Source of the DNA: Desmodesmus armatus
Lineage: Eukaryota; Chlorophyta; Chlorophyceae; Sphaeropleales; Scenedesmaceae
Direction: 5' to 3'
DNA: 64,000 bases
Assembly: GCA_007449985.2 (NCBI GenBank)
Contig: VIIQ02000051.1
Location: forward strand, 124,001-188,000
Of this stretch, positions 12,308 to 24,415 are shown in pieces; within the stretch, counting starts at the first letter, position 1, and every line of letters starts with the position of its first letter. A model generated the notes under the pieces. It had not been told where the DNA came from and ran no database searches. It saw only the letters and a list, made by a program, of their open reading frames with translations. Position numbers and translations under genes: made by a program.

Positions 12308-13050
12308 AGTGAGCCTCAACTGGGGCTTGGGTGCTGGTTTGTGCAGATTACAGAGTGCAGTTCTGCTTTCACAACAGAGCACAGAGTGCTGCGCTGCTTG
12401 CGAAGCAGCTGTACAGACTGCTGTCCTGCTTTGATTATTCTTGTGCTTTATTGAGGAACGGCTGTTTGCAGTGGGCCTCGACTGGGGCTTCAGGTGCTGG
12501 TCTTTGTGAATGCTGCAGCCTTGCTTTCACAGTCTGCAACCCTGCTCTTAGCTACATATCTCTGCTCTTAGCTACATGTCTCGGGTGGACTGGATGTCAG
12601 CAGTGGCCTTGACTAGGGCTTTGGGTGCTTGTCTGTGTTCATGCAGCATTTTTGCTTTTACAATCTGCAGCCCTGTGTTCAGATGGTTTTTTCTCGTGTG
12701 ATGGATGTCAGCAGTGGGCCTCGACAGGGGCTGGAGGTGCTGGTCTGTGAGAATACTGCAGCCTTGCTTTTAGAGTCTGCACCCTTGCTTCAACAGGCTC
12801 AGTCCTGCTTTCAGCTATGTGTTGTTTTGTTTGAATGGATGTCAGCAGTTGGCCTCTACTGGGGCTTCGGGTGCTGGTCTGTGCACATACTGCAGCCTTG
12901 CTTATGAGAATTTGTACCCTTGCTTCAACAGACTCAGTAGTGCTTCCAGCTATCTGTGGTTTTGTGTGACATGGATGTCAGCAGTGGGCCTCGACTGGGG
13001 CGTCGGGGGGTGGTCTGTGCACATTCTGCAGCCTTGCTATAAGAATGCAC
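12308..13050. repeat. Diverged tandem repeat, about 110-160 bp unit, six copies
   Basis: The core cagtgggcctcgactggggc followed by ggtgctggtctgtg and ctgcagccttgct recurs at about 12308, 12470, 12600, 12712, 12846 and 12979. Later copies also share atggatgtcagcagt before the core and a stretch like acccttgcttcaacag after it. Spacing ranges from about 112 to 162 bases. Confidence 0.85.
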
Positions 13051-13184
13051 CCTTGCAGGGGGCACGCTACAGTAGGTGTTTGAGGGTAGGTTTGTATGTC
13101 CTCGTGGACTGAAAACATGTGTGCGTCCTGGTAGGTTGCTTTTTCCAACGACATCGCAGCATGTACATGCCACACTGCCTGTGT

Positions 13185-13212
13185 TTGTCTGTCTGTTTGT
13201 CTGTCTGTCTGT
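13185..13212. repeat. TGTC microsatellite
   Basis: A run of tgtc/tgtt tetranucleotides (tttgtctgtctgtttgtctg and onwards). Similar TGTC runs occur near 15614. Confidence 0.8.
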
Positions 13213-14631
13213 GGTTGTGTGGCCGCAAGGCATCTTTGGACATGGTTGTCATCTGTACAGCTGTGGCACCAGGTGCCGGTCAACTCTCATATTGTTCACT
13301 GATCAGTGCCGGCTTGATCTTGTCCTCCAACCAATGCAGCGCTGATTTAAACAAACTGCTTTGGTGTTGTGTGACTTCACTGCTGTGGTGTGGCGGACTG
13401 TCAGCTCTGCCCCTGTTGTTCTGTCAATGCCTGGGTGGATGTGGCACTTGTCCGTGATGCCTATGTTTCCCAACATGTGCAAATGGTAATGATGCGTATT
13501 CATGTGTCATTGCAGCAAATCAAGGTAGTGCTCTCAGTTCCATCTTCAATGACGGTACTCTAGCTGTGTTGCTGTATGTGTTATTGCTGGCTTGGGCTGC
13601 TTGATTAATGCACACCATGGGCCCCATGGTGGCCAATGGTTCGTGGGTCTGCGGTGACCCTGCGAGGTGATAACTGTTGGGTTGGACAGGTTTTGTGTGG
13701 AAGTGTGAGTTTTTTCCTCGAATGGGCTACGTTCCAGGGGTGGTTGGAGTGACACACAGTGTGTCTGTCACAGCGGGTGCACTGTTGGTGTCCAACTTGT
13801 GTTGTGCTGTGTGTGGGTGCATGTGTGGCTCGTTGATTACTTTTCACGTTGGCTGGTTTGTTTTTGAAGACCCTTGCTGCAGTCAGAGTATACATTGGAG
13901 CCTGGTTGAAAGACAGTGCTTGCCTCCACCTGCCGTGCTGCATCGGCGTTCTGTGGTGCTCCTGTTGCTTCTGGGCGTGTTTGCTGGTGTATGACTGCAC
14001 TTTTACACACCAATATACCCGACAGAATGCATGCTTGACCTTGTATGTGTATGTTATGGCTCAGCAGCTGCTTGTTGCCTTTCAGACAAAGCCTGTCTGC
14101 AGCCAGCCGGGCATGCGCAGCGTCCAAACTACATACTGGTGCTGAAGGATTCCGTAATGCACTGTGCATAGCTGCAGCAGCGACGAAACAGCCACATCGC
14201 CATTCCACCATCAGTAGTCAGGTCCACCCTAAGTTTGTCCCTTTTTTTTGGGTAGCATGAGCGCCTGTACAGCACAAGCGTCTGTACAATGACAGATGCA
14301 TCATCACTCAACAGTGTTTGAAAGCGTGTGAGCGCGTTGGCTACGGCATAGCAGATTGTGCCCTCACCTTCTGCCAGTGCGCTAAGCCACAAACAGACGT
14401 GCGTCAGCTGCTTTTATGGTGACGCCAGCGTGCGGACTCGCTCTTGAGTGCTGGTGGTGCCCACTGCAAGTGTACTGCCTGCAAGCTTACTGCTGCAAGT
14501 GCTGCAACAAAATACTGTGTTAGGCTGGCCGCGTCCCAACTCTCCCCCCCCCCCTCCCAGACACCTCAACTTCATATTCCAGCTGCGTTTTTCGCCCGCA
14601 ACCCCTGTAGCGTTATAAGGATGCACTGTTC

Positions 14632-14671
14632 AATACTACTACTACTACTACTACTCCTACTACTACTACCT
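14632..14671. repeat. TAC trinucleotide microsatellite
   Basis: About twelve tac units with one tcc interruption. Confidence 0.9.
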
Positions 14672-16476
14672 TGCATTTGGCATTAGCTATCTAGCAAGAG
14701 TGGAGAGTGGGAGTCTCATCCACCGGCAGCTGGCTGGCCAGCACGAACCATGCAGTACGCCAAGCGCCAACAGCAGAAAGTGAGAAAGACCTCACACAGA
14801 CGGCAAGAATAGCTAATCATGGCAATAAAGCAATGATGCCCTAATCAGCAGTGAATTGGAGCAGTTGAGGGTTGACATCTTGGCACAGCTCATTTGAATT
14901 CAGGGCACAGGGTTCACTCTGATGCAGATCAGCAGACAAGAGGCACGGTTAGGCTTGCTTCAGTCAAGGCATGCAAGCAGAGCAGGCATCAGCTTGGGAT
15001 GGCCACTCGGGCGAGGTATGGGCGGATATCCAGCAGGGGATGCTGAAACATGTGCCGATCCCACTCACCAGCCGCTTGGCTTGGCTGAGTTACCTGAGAC
15101 CCCGAACCCAGGCTGGTTGCTATCTCTGATGCACTGCAGCGTGCCACTAGCCAGCTGCACCCCGGTGCAGTAAGCAGGGCACCACAGAAGAACGATCTAG
15201 AACAGAATGCTCCAGTCGCTGCCATGCAATGCGCAGAATCAACGGTGCAATCCTTGCTATATCGAGTGGGTTAGTAGTGCACATTCAAGGCTCCGTTGGT
15301 GCACGAAAGCAGCTGATGCGCCCACAGGCGTTGGAAGTGTCGATGCAGACTTGCTGTTTTGCAGCAGGTTGCCAACATGCCCCAGCAGCAGCAAAGCAGG
15401 TGCAGGAAGAGGAATGGTTTGCAAGGTGCACTACTACTGCAACTACTGACTACTGCTAACTACTTCGCCTGATCGCAATACACAAAGTTGCTCGACGTTT
15501 GGCAACAACACTTGGACCACTAGAGATGCATACCTGCACTCACTACATTTGTATGCATGTACCCTGCCGTATGTTGCAGACTCCTGTCAGTAGATTTCAA
15601 CATTGCAAGAGCTGTCTGTCTGTCTGTCTGACACGTGTCAACAAGTTCAGTGTTCATTGCTCAACAGCGGCATCATCATCATGCTGTAATGACGCTATGC
15701 ACTCACCAGTTCCCACAATTTGCAGGACCACTGCACTGCATCATGTCCCCATTCATGAGTGAGGCGGGAGAAGGGGTTAGGTGGTGGTGGGGGAGGCAAA
15801 TGGGCTTGGGGATACATGGGGCCACCTGTGCAGCTGTTCTGGGACCACAGCATGGCTGAGGTCACTGCCCTTGCTGGGTAACTGGATATCCATCGATGCT
15901 GTACGTGTCACAGGTGGTCAACCCATACCATCAGCCGGTTTAACCTGTTGGGTCAATGAGCGACAGGCACCCACTAAAAGTAAACATGTCTGCCATGACA
16001 GGCTGGCAGCTGATGACCGACCTCAGCTCCTTACATGGATTGATGCTGATCTGGCTAACCCGACAAAGTAGTGGTCAGCACAAAAAGGTTTTGCCAAAGC
16101 TCTTTCTGGCGACGGGCAGTTGTAGAGCACGATTACCCAACAGGTCCTTCAAATTACAGCATCATCGTACACCTCATTTCCATCGCTGTCGGGAAACTTC
16201 AACAAGGCGGTTGTTTCTCGTTGGTATCGCTTTGTGTTGTGTCCGGCACAATTGGTGACTCCACACCGTTGAGTCCGTATTGGCCAACACCGTTGAGTCG
16301 TGAGTCGTAGACAATACAACTAGCTCTGTAACGGACCAGACAGTGTCCCCATTGTTGTATACAACGGTGCTTAGTCCTTCAGTCCTTCGTGTAATTAGTT
16401 CACACGCCCTTGAACCAGCTGGGACCACTGACTGGAACCACCCTCTCAAAAACGCTTGAAATCAGAGGAAAAAAAG

Positions 16477-17256
16477 ATGATCGTAGCTGCACAATTGCAA
16501 CCAGAGAGCACCCCTGCCTCAGGTGGGCCCACGTGCTCACACCGAGATGGCGATCGTGCGCTTGAACTGCTGGCTGCTTGCGTTGGCTGCTGCATCCGCA
16601 TACAGCAGGCCCCTGTCATCAGCAGTGCCTTGAAGCAGCGCGCTGACTTGTCAAAGCGAGTGCTGGCTCACTCATACAACTTCCATTCCATTCCAGACCA
16701 ACCTGTCCAATGCGGTACCCTTGCCCACCCTGTCTGCATTGCCCCAGGCCTTCTGGACCTTGATGCCTTGATGGTGGATGCCAGCGCTGTTCTATCGCAA
16801 GCCCACCTATTGAGCCAGGCAGGGCATCATGCAGAGGCAGTGAAAGCCACCGATGCAGCAGCTGCGATGATCGAACAGGCACAGGCCCAGTACACGGGCT
16901 TGCTTGCACAGCTGCAGCTGCGGAGCCCTCAAAAGCAGGCACAAGCCGGCCCCCACAGCCCTCAAGCGCCCCAGGCTGTCCTGGCAAGCCTAGGCACTGC
17001 TGCAGGCTGGTCTGAGCCCCCTTCATGGACACACGTCGCACCGCCCGATGCAGCGTTCCCTGTGACCGGTCCTCGCCTACCTCAGCTGCGCCCAGCTGCC
17101 TGCAACGGCCACGCTGCCCCTGGCGTTCCTGCTGCAGCATTGGGCTATGTGCAGGCAGTTGCAGCACAGTGGGTGCTGTGGAGGGATGCAGCAGACGACA
17201 CTGAGGGTGAGCCGGAGGTCAGTAGCACCTGGCGATCTGACAAAGATACTGCCTGA
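16477..17256 (+). CDS. Hypothetical Ala-rich protein, single exon as read
   Basis: An open frame of 259 codons starts at the ATG after an A-rich leader (aaaaaaagATG) and ends at TGA 17256. Its composition (Ala, Gln, Pro, Leu) resembles the supported exons in the window. A helical stretch includes LDALMVDASAVLSQAHLLSQ and HHAEAVKATDAAAAMIEQA, which looks like one or two TPR-like helix pairs, but I cannot assign a family. A possible donor (gag then gtcagt near 17219) means the C-terminus could differ if there are downstream exons. Confidence 0.5.
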   Translation: MIVAAQLQPESTPASGGPTCSHRDGDRALELLAACVGCCIRIQQAPVISSALKQRADLSKRVLAHSYNFHSIPDQPVQCGTLAHPVCIAPGLLDLDALMVDASAVLSQAHLLSQAGHHAEAVKATDAAAAMIEQAQAQYTGLLAQLQLRSPQKQAQAGPHSPQAPQAVLASLGTAAGWSEPPSWTHVAPPDAAFPVTGPRLPQLRPAACNGHAAPGVPAAALGYVQAVAAQWVLWRDAADDTEGEPEVSSTWRSDKDTA

Positions 17257-20200
17257 TTTGCCCATCCAGCGAAAAGGATGAAGATCAACCTGGCATGCAC
17301 CAAGAGCTCCAGTGAAAGTCTTACCTTAGTCAAGCGGCGCCCGCTTGCGGAGCTCCTGTCGTTCAGGTGCATTCCTTGGGTATGTCAGTTGGTGGTGCGA
17401 TCACTCCCTGTTTTGAGCTACCTGGATTTGGGGGTTTGCGGTTGGTGTGATGAAAGTAGGTTATGTCTGTGTTGGGGCTGTGGTCAGAGCAGCGACAGCC
17501 TCAGCAGCGGTGGCCCTACCTTTGTCATAGCTGCTGCCTTTGCATGGCCTGCTGCTGCGCTGTGCAGCTTGGTGGCTGTGTTTCCGCGGGACAGATAGCT
17601 GTGTTGACGGTTATGCACTTTGCTGATGCACCCGCTTGCATGCTATACTGGGCCGTACTGTGCGGCTGCCAGGTATAGGACGTCTCTACTGCCCCTTGAG
17701 ACATGCTTGCTAGTTTGGGCAGCCTCCAGGTTGCTCGCCCTATTTAACGGGCATACGGGCTTCTCTGTGCGTGCAAGTCCAATTCGCTAGCCTTGTATTA
17801 GGCTCGCCATCGCTGGGCGTGTGGCTTGGAGACCCGTCGGTTGTGTGATGGAATTGTTGTTATCGTGAAAGGACAGGGACCATGGAGGTTTCTTGCACAG
17901 GCTAGTGTGCTTTTTTCTGTTAGTGGGCAGTAGCACCTGGCCATCTTGTCCTCTCGTAGAATAGGCACATTCATACTCAGGGCAATCTGAGCATAGGGGA
18001 TGGCACCGGACCACCTGTTTCACCCCGTCCTAAAGCCCAAGCAGATGAAGTTGTCCACTGCATGCCATGCATGTGCTCAGCACGCCGGGAACGGCGTGTG
18101 GCTTGCCGTGCGTGTCTGTGGTATACGGCAGAGCTGATGCCAGGCTGGCTTAAATATTGCATGGTCAGTAAGAGCATTTGTCTCACAGCATGCTGTGTGG
18201 TGGCTTGAAAGCGCCTGCATGCCGCCTCGCCGTGCTGCGTACTCTTGGTAGCAGCCGTTGCTTTTCTTGCCAGCACAGGCTAGCTTGGGACAGATGCGTG
18301 GTTTTCAAAGCGCGTCGCCAAAGAAAGTATGCATTTACACCTGAGAGCAGTACACTACTGGATGTATGTGTGGGTGGGTGGGCAGATGTCCTTCAGTAAC
18401 ATGGGCATGGGCAGTGCCATTGTGTGTACCCTGCCGTGGTCGTGGACTTATGTCTGTTTGGGAGCATGACACATTGAAAGGGGCCAGCGGGGCTTTTGCC
18501 GCTCGGCACAGCAGTGCACATGGGCTTTGTTTTTCTGTCTAGTTACCATTCATCTGTGGCTTGGGTGGCACATCCATGTACGTATGGACCATTTGTTGAT
18601 AGCAGGCTGCAGGGGGCCCTGTAAGGTTGCTTTTGGGCGCCTGGTGGTCCTTGATGGACTGTCGCAGGGCCCCTGCTGTTGGGGTTCCGGGTGCATGTGA
18701 ACCTTGCTATGCTTCATGACAGGTGTGTTTTTGGTGGTTGGGCTTTGCCTGCATGAGGTTACTTGGTGTTTGGCCTGACAGTTACGGCCCTTGCCGCTTT
18801 TTACGTAATCAATGCAAGAAGATGCCTTGTGCAGCGCCGCGCTGACGATGACATCTTTCACTGCTGTGTCATTGTGGCGGCTGAACTGGTTGCATTTGTT
18901 GTGGGGTGTCGTTCATGGATTTCAGATCATCAATCAGTGATACGGGTGTGCCTGTAGTATGTACCACGGCGGCAGCAGCAGCTGTGTTTTTTGTCAGCCC
19001 TGTGCTGGGGCTTACGGAGCCTTGCAGCAGCCTGTCTATAGCCTTAACGGCCTCTTGCGGTGCTCCTGAAAAGTACTGTGACAGCAGTATGGTGCTGGGT
19101 CTCTCTCTGTGCCACACAAAGAGTGTGTCAGCACCAAATCCTACTGAGCTGCTGTCGGACAGGATGCTAAAGAGTCTTTAAGTGCTGTGTTTGTGATGTC
19201 AAGGCGGTTTGAGTGGTGTACTGTGCATCTGTTTTTATGGGGTGTGTCTGCCTTCTGCTGATGGTGAGTACTGCAGAAGAGCTTATGGATATGTCTGCGC
19301 TTGTGTGTGGCGGTGAAAGACTGTCTGGCTGGCTGCGCTGAGCTGCTTGTCCATCCCGGCTGGCACGCGTATGTTGGCGTGTGTTTGGGGGGTGCTTGTC
19401 AGAACTGTTGCGAAGGCAGGGGGGTTGGGCCTGTGTTTCCTGTCTCTAGCATTGCCTCCTGTGGTCAGCACAGGGGCTTTTCTTGCCCGCCAGCTTTCTG
19501 CTTCTGCAGTTGGGTTGCTGCTGCAGGGAGCACAGCAACGTAACAGCAGGCTCTGTTGAAAGCAGGCTGGTGCAACAGTGGTGTGCCTTCCTGTTATTAC
19601 GATACGATGCTACCCCTTCCTCTTCTGTTCTTGATTCTATCACTGTTGAGCTGAGCGCTGCATGCTTGTCGTAGTTGTGCTGGCTTGCACCGACCTAAGA
19701 GAAGTGTCTTGCAGTGTTTGTGTTGTGCTGATTGCCTGCACCCTTGCACTTGAGTATGAAGGCTCCTGACGTGGCATAAGCCAGCCACCCTTTGTAGTGC
19801 CATTGTAACCCAGCCTTGTGCATGCTCTCTACTGTTCTGCTGCTACTGCTATGCTTCTACAGCATCAGTAGTGTCTTGGTGGTAGGGTTAGTGCGAGTGC
19901 TACTTGGCTGCCTGTTTGTTGCCAGCATGTGGCATGGCTGATCTTGCTTTCGAAAGAATTCGGGGGTTTGGTGCAGCTTTGTGGGCTGCCTTGAGTCTTC
20001 GAGTGGGGGCAGTCACCATGGTGAAATTACCTGTACTGTAGCATTGCTGAGCAAAGAGCCAGTGGTGTCTGTGCCGGGCATGGTTGTGTGGTGTGACTTG
20101 GCATGCGCTCCACAGTTGGCTTGGCTGGCGGGGGCTTTTCAGCATGTCTGCGGCTCTGCGTTGTGAGCTTGCACCTGCTCTCCCGGCTCCTGCATTTCCC

Positions 20201-21016
20201 ATTTTGAGTGGATGTGACGGTGTGCCCAGTGCAGGAGAGCTCTTGTCAGCCAGATGGGCTGCTGTAGTTGGACAGTCGCCTTCCTTCAATCCATTGAGAT
20301 ATTGATTCTCTTAGCAGCTGTGCAGCCACATGGCACACATGGTGGCTCAGGGTGTTTGGGCGACATTCTAGGTTGCTGGTCGCCTGGTCGTTTTGGCGTT
20401 TTGGCGGTTTGGCGGTTTGTTTGACGGTTCAACGCTGCAAGCTTTGCAGTGTGCGTTGCTGCGTGCGCTTTGACTGCATGTGCACCCTTGATACATGTGC
20501 GTGCAGCTGTTGGGAGGGACATGCACACTTCTACAAGGAGGACACAATTGAGGGCAGGTATTTCTAGTACTGGCATGTAGCTACACCATGGTGGTTCTGT
20601 TTGGCAAAAGTACCTAGTGCCATCGGAAACCCTACCTTGCTACGGCAGGTTTGGCCGCGTATGTTGGACAGCTGCTGTGGTCACTCACTGTGCGGGGGAA
20701 CTTGTGCTACATTTGCGCAGTGCGCTCAGGTTTTGCTGTGTGCTGATGCATGATAAGAGAGCGGCAAGGCTTTCCACACAATTAAGGCTCTTTACAGCAT
20801 TCGTACCTTATGATTGCAACTGTTACGTTTTGTGTGACGTTGAGAACATAGATAGGGCCCTCCACAGGGTGCTTGCAGGACAGGTTTGTTGGTGTTGTGT
20901 CATGCAGTGCGGGCCCGGCAAGGTGTCAAGCATTGTGTTTGCACGTGTTCAGTGATTGTGGCGTGCTGCCAAAACGCAACATGACAGTGCTGTGCTGACG
21001 GGCAGGGAGCCAGATG

Positions 21017-21135
21017 GCCGTCAATTGTATGTGTGGCTTTTTTTGGCATGTAGCGCCGTCAAGTGTGTGTAGCGCTGTCAATTGCGTGTTTGGCCGTCCA
21101 TTGCGTGTATGCCTGCTGATTGTGTGTGTGGCCGA
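21017..21135. repeat. Imperfect 25-30 bp tandem repeat
   Basis: Units like gccgtcaattgcgtgtttgg recur four to five times with changes (gccgtcaattgtatgtgtgg, gccgtcaagtgtgtgta, gctgtcaattgcgtg, gccgtccattgcgtg). Confidence 0.7.
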
Positions 21136-22711
21136 CAAGGTGTTATACGGGTGCATGGATACTACCTAAGGGATTTGTCAGGAGCTTGAGGGTGGCTGCT
21201 GTCCGATCGGTGCGTTTGTTTCACCATTGCCGCATTATCAGCTGAGTTCCTTTGCGCCATGTAGCATGTCCTGCTCAATCTTGGGGCCTGTTGATTGGCA
21301 TGTTGTGGTTTCAGACCCACTTTGCTGGAAGTGTCACTGGCGCGGGTGGTTTATTTCACCAGGGGGGCAAACTCTCACCGGCTGGCCGCACAGTGCAATC
21401 AGGCGAACCCAATTGCCGGGCGCGAGGCAGAGTAGGGTTCAAGACGGGGCACAGCAGCAGTGCGTGTTTTGTGTGGTGTGTGCCAGGACTTGTGCCAGGC
21501 GTTGTCAACAAAAGGGGTGTTCCTTTTTATGTGAAGGTTTTAGAAGGGGTATACTACACACTTGGTAAGTGTCTTTTCCAGGCCGTGGCCCCATCATGGT
21601 CCCGCAGTGTGAATGTGCCATCCGGCATACAAGCACCATGTGTGCTGGGGGCGGTCTGCCGTTGTGTTGGCGCCCCAGTATGTGGGCTTGCTGTTGTCCA
21701 GCAGTTGGTTTGCTGTTGTCGGTGGGGTAGTGCATGTGTCTCACGACAGGCATGGCCACATGCTGGGCTGTGTTGCATATGACAGCCATAGCAGTGGCAA
21801 CAGGCTCTGAGCATAAGTTGGTATTGATGATTTCTTGCAGTGCATGGTGACCTGATGCACTCAGGTACCTTTGTGCTGTGCTGTCTCGCTCATGCCGCAG
21901 TCGGAGTAGCCGTTGCAAGGGGTGGTGCCATATTGTACAGGCAGTCATCGTTGGTTGTCTAGACATCGAGTGCTTGTTGTGACTGCCAAGGAGTGCAGGT
22001 GCTGCTGTCACTGACAAAAGTTTTGACAAGCTGCTACTTCCTGATGACACTTTGCAGACACTTGTAGAGAGGAGTTCGCCTCGACACGATTGCTTTGCCA
22101 TGTGCACAGGTGTTGACCAGGATTTGATCAGTGTAACTGTTGCTTTGTGTGGTGATGGGCATGACAAACAGTTGATGATTGGCCTGACATAAGCCAGGAC
22201 AAGCTTCCACTCAACCAAACTGTGCATATCCCGTTTGAAAATGCTCAAGCACAGCAGGACTTCGAGTTAGCTTACAGGCAAGCACCCAAGGCAAACACAA
22301 ATCCCTTGCTGTCCACAACAACGGACATTACCCAAACAATTGGACACCTTGACAACCAAACATGATGCACCCCCTGGATCATCAGGAGGCGCTGTCGGCT
22401 GCCAAGTGGCCACACCAGCACAAAAACAGCCATACGGCCAGGGGCCCACACCATGACTGCATGGCCGCAGCCACCGGTACACCGGACCTGGCAACATGCC
22501 TGGTGCGCCAAGGCAGCCCAAAAACTCACAGAAAAGCGACAGTTGCCGGTCGTCAGGAGCCATGCCTCCCACTTGGCAGCATCCAATGACAACTGCGGGC
22601 TGCAACCTAGTCAAGCACAGGTCGCTGCTACTGCAGCAGGATCAACATGTCCCGATGGTGCCACGAGGGGGCTGCAAACCATAAATGTAAGCGCTCACCA
22701 AAATTGGTCAC

Positions 22712-22756
22712 CAGCATGAAAAGCATGAAAAGCATCAAAAGCTCGAAAAGCACACA
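22712..22756. repeat. Short GCATGAAAA-type repeat
   Basis: Four to five units of 9-10 bases: agcatgaaa, agcatgaaa, agcatcaaa, agctcgaaa, agcacac. Confidence 0.75.
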
Positions 22757-23302
22757 TAAGCCCAACGTTGCCTGGAACAAGCCATTGGGAGCTGGCTGGC
22801 AGTTGCCAAACCAGCACAACTCTCGCAGTCGACCAGTGAAAGAAGACAACCGGCCACACAAAATGGCTTCAGGAGCCATTCAAGGGATCCCTCACAACCT
22901 GTCACCCACCCCTGCAAACCAACTGGCTCTCCGGCGGACATTACCCAGTCTGACATGACAGGGCACAGCTGCTCTGCTCAACAGCACATGCTGCCTGTGC
23001 AGTGCCTGATAGATACACCCCAGAGTGGAGGAGGGGCGATGCAGGAGGGGCAACACGCACAAAGCTGCATGTGCGCTTGCATCTGCCTCTGCTGACTTGG
23101 TTCGCAACAGGCTGACGACCCACGCAAAGGGAGTGGTCAGGCAAACTGTGACGACAGCACACATGGGCGGCTGGGCCACCACACACAAACAAGGAAGCAA
23201 CACACAGCGACTGCTGCCTGTCACTGGAAAAGCTAATGAAAGCACAAACCCTCTCCATGAGCTGCAGCACAGGCAACACAGCCTTGCATGGAGATAACCG
23301 GC

Positions 23303-23700
23303 ACAGCCCTGCATTGCAAGCAACTGCGGCTTGCTGACAGAATGTTGACCCCGCCCAATGCACCACGATATCCAACACGACCACAGCCCTGCATTGCAAG
23401 CAACTGCAGCTTGCTGACAAACTGCCGACCGCATTGACTGCACCACCACACCCACCACACGGCTACAGCCCTGCATTGCAAGCAACTGCAGCTTGCTGAC
23501 AGACTGTTAGCCGCACCCAGTGCACCACGCCACCCACCACAGCTACAGCCCTGCAGTGCAAGCAACTGCAGCTTGCTGACAGACTGCCGACCGCACCCAG
23601 TGCACCACGCCACCCACCACTGCCACAGCCCTGCATTGCAAGCATCTGCAGCTTGCTGACAGGCTGTTAGCCACACCCACTGTGGGCGTTGTTGCCGAAA
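23303..23700. repeat. Minisatellite, five copies of an 80-82 bp unit
   Basis: The anchor acagccctgcattgcaagca starts near 23303, 23383, 23465, 23545 and 23625, so the period is 80, 82, 80 and 80. Each unit continues with ctgcagcttgctgacagac and a stretch like cgcacccagtgcaccacg. The long minus-strand open frames here are products of this repeat, not genes. Confidence 0.9.
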
Positions 23701-24415
23701 AGCAGCACTCCCCAGACCGACATAGTCACCCAGTAATGGATGCAGCAGACCATATGTGGCGTTACCAAGGGAGTCGTCACATACGAAGATAGCCGGCACT
23801 CTTCACTGACCGAGTGTTGTGCAGCAGCTAGATGCGAAATGCTGCCAGCACGAAAACACCAGCACTAAGAGCAACCCACCCTATGGTGCTCGCCAACCCG
23901 ACGGTGCTCGACAGATAAATAAAGAGAGACAAACCTGCCTATCACCAAATGGGCATTGGACGGCAGCACCGTGCAAGGGAGATGCATTCAGTGTGTGCAG
24001 CACGCCATGCCCGCAGGGAGCACAGCACAGACGGACCCCAGAAATGTCCAAGGAATGCACTGTGGCTGCAACAATGGGGAACAATGCACACACCCCATGC
24101 AGCACCCAGCACAGCTGTGATGCCCCCCGCCTTCCCCACTAACACACACCACACGTGCATCCTCAAATACCCCACAGACCATGCAAACTCACGGACGTCT
24201 GATCGCTCTTCCTCTTCCACTCTTCACAAACAGAGTTTCAGGTGCACAACACAGAATTTCAGGTGCACCAATATCAGAGCAGGCAAATGCAGGCCCAAAA
24301 GAAGCTATGGCACAAAGCAGGGGCAAGGGGAATATACAAAGCACTTCCAGGTGTCCTGGCGAGGACGCCTCGCAACCGGCTGCAGTACAGACAGCTGGCC
24401 AGCATCCCAGTGTAT

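Larger units (their letters stand above)
12163..16476. other. Gene-poor region with repeats
   Basis: I see no exon chain I can support. Short open frames here lack family motifs and consistent splice phase. The stretch holds a diverged repeat array (12308-13050), a TGTC microsatellite (about 13185-13212), a C-run near 14545, a TAC microsatellite (14632-14671) and a second TGTC run near 15614-15631. Confidence 0.5.
17257..24415. other. Seven-kilobase gene-poor region, minisatellites, possible 3' UTR of the minus-strand gene
   Basis: No exon chain with consistent phase is visible on either strand. Open frames of up to 247 codons (for example 21505-22248, minus) have irregular composition and no motif. 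The right part could include a long 3' UTR of the minus-strand gene ending at 24416, but I found no nearby minus-strand TGTAA; the first one I noticed is near 22272. Three repeat arrays in this stretch are listed separately. Confidence 0.45.

Noticed and set aside
21505..22248. A 247-codon minus-strand open frame
   Set aside because: Its composition is irregular (many Cys, His and Thr without pattern), no family block is visible, and no neighbouring exon joins in phase. It is more likely a chance open frame.
23303..23700. CRISPR-like array
   Set aside because: The 80-bp units repeat along their full length with no unique spacers, and the genome is eukaryotic.
23233..23799. Long minus-strand frames with a repeated Cys/Gln motif
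   Set aside because: The repeated peptide is only the translation of the 80-bp minisatellite.
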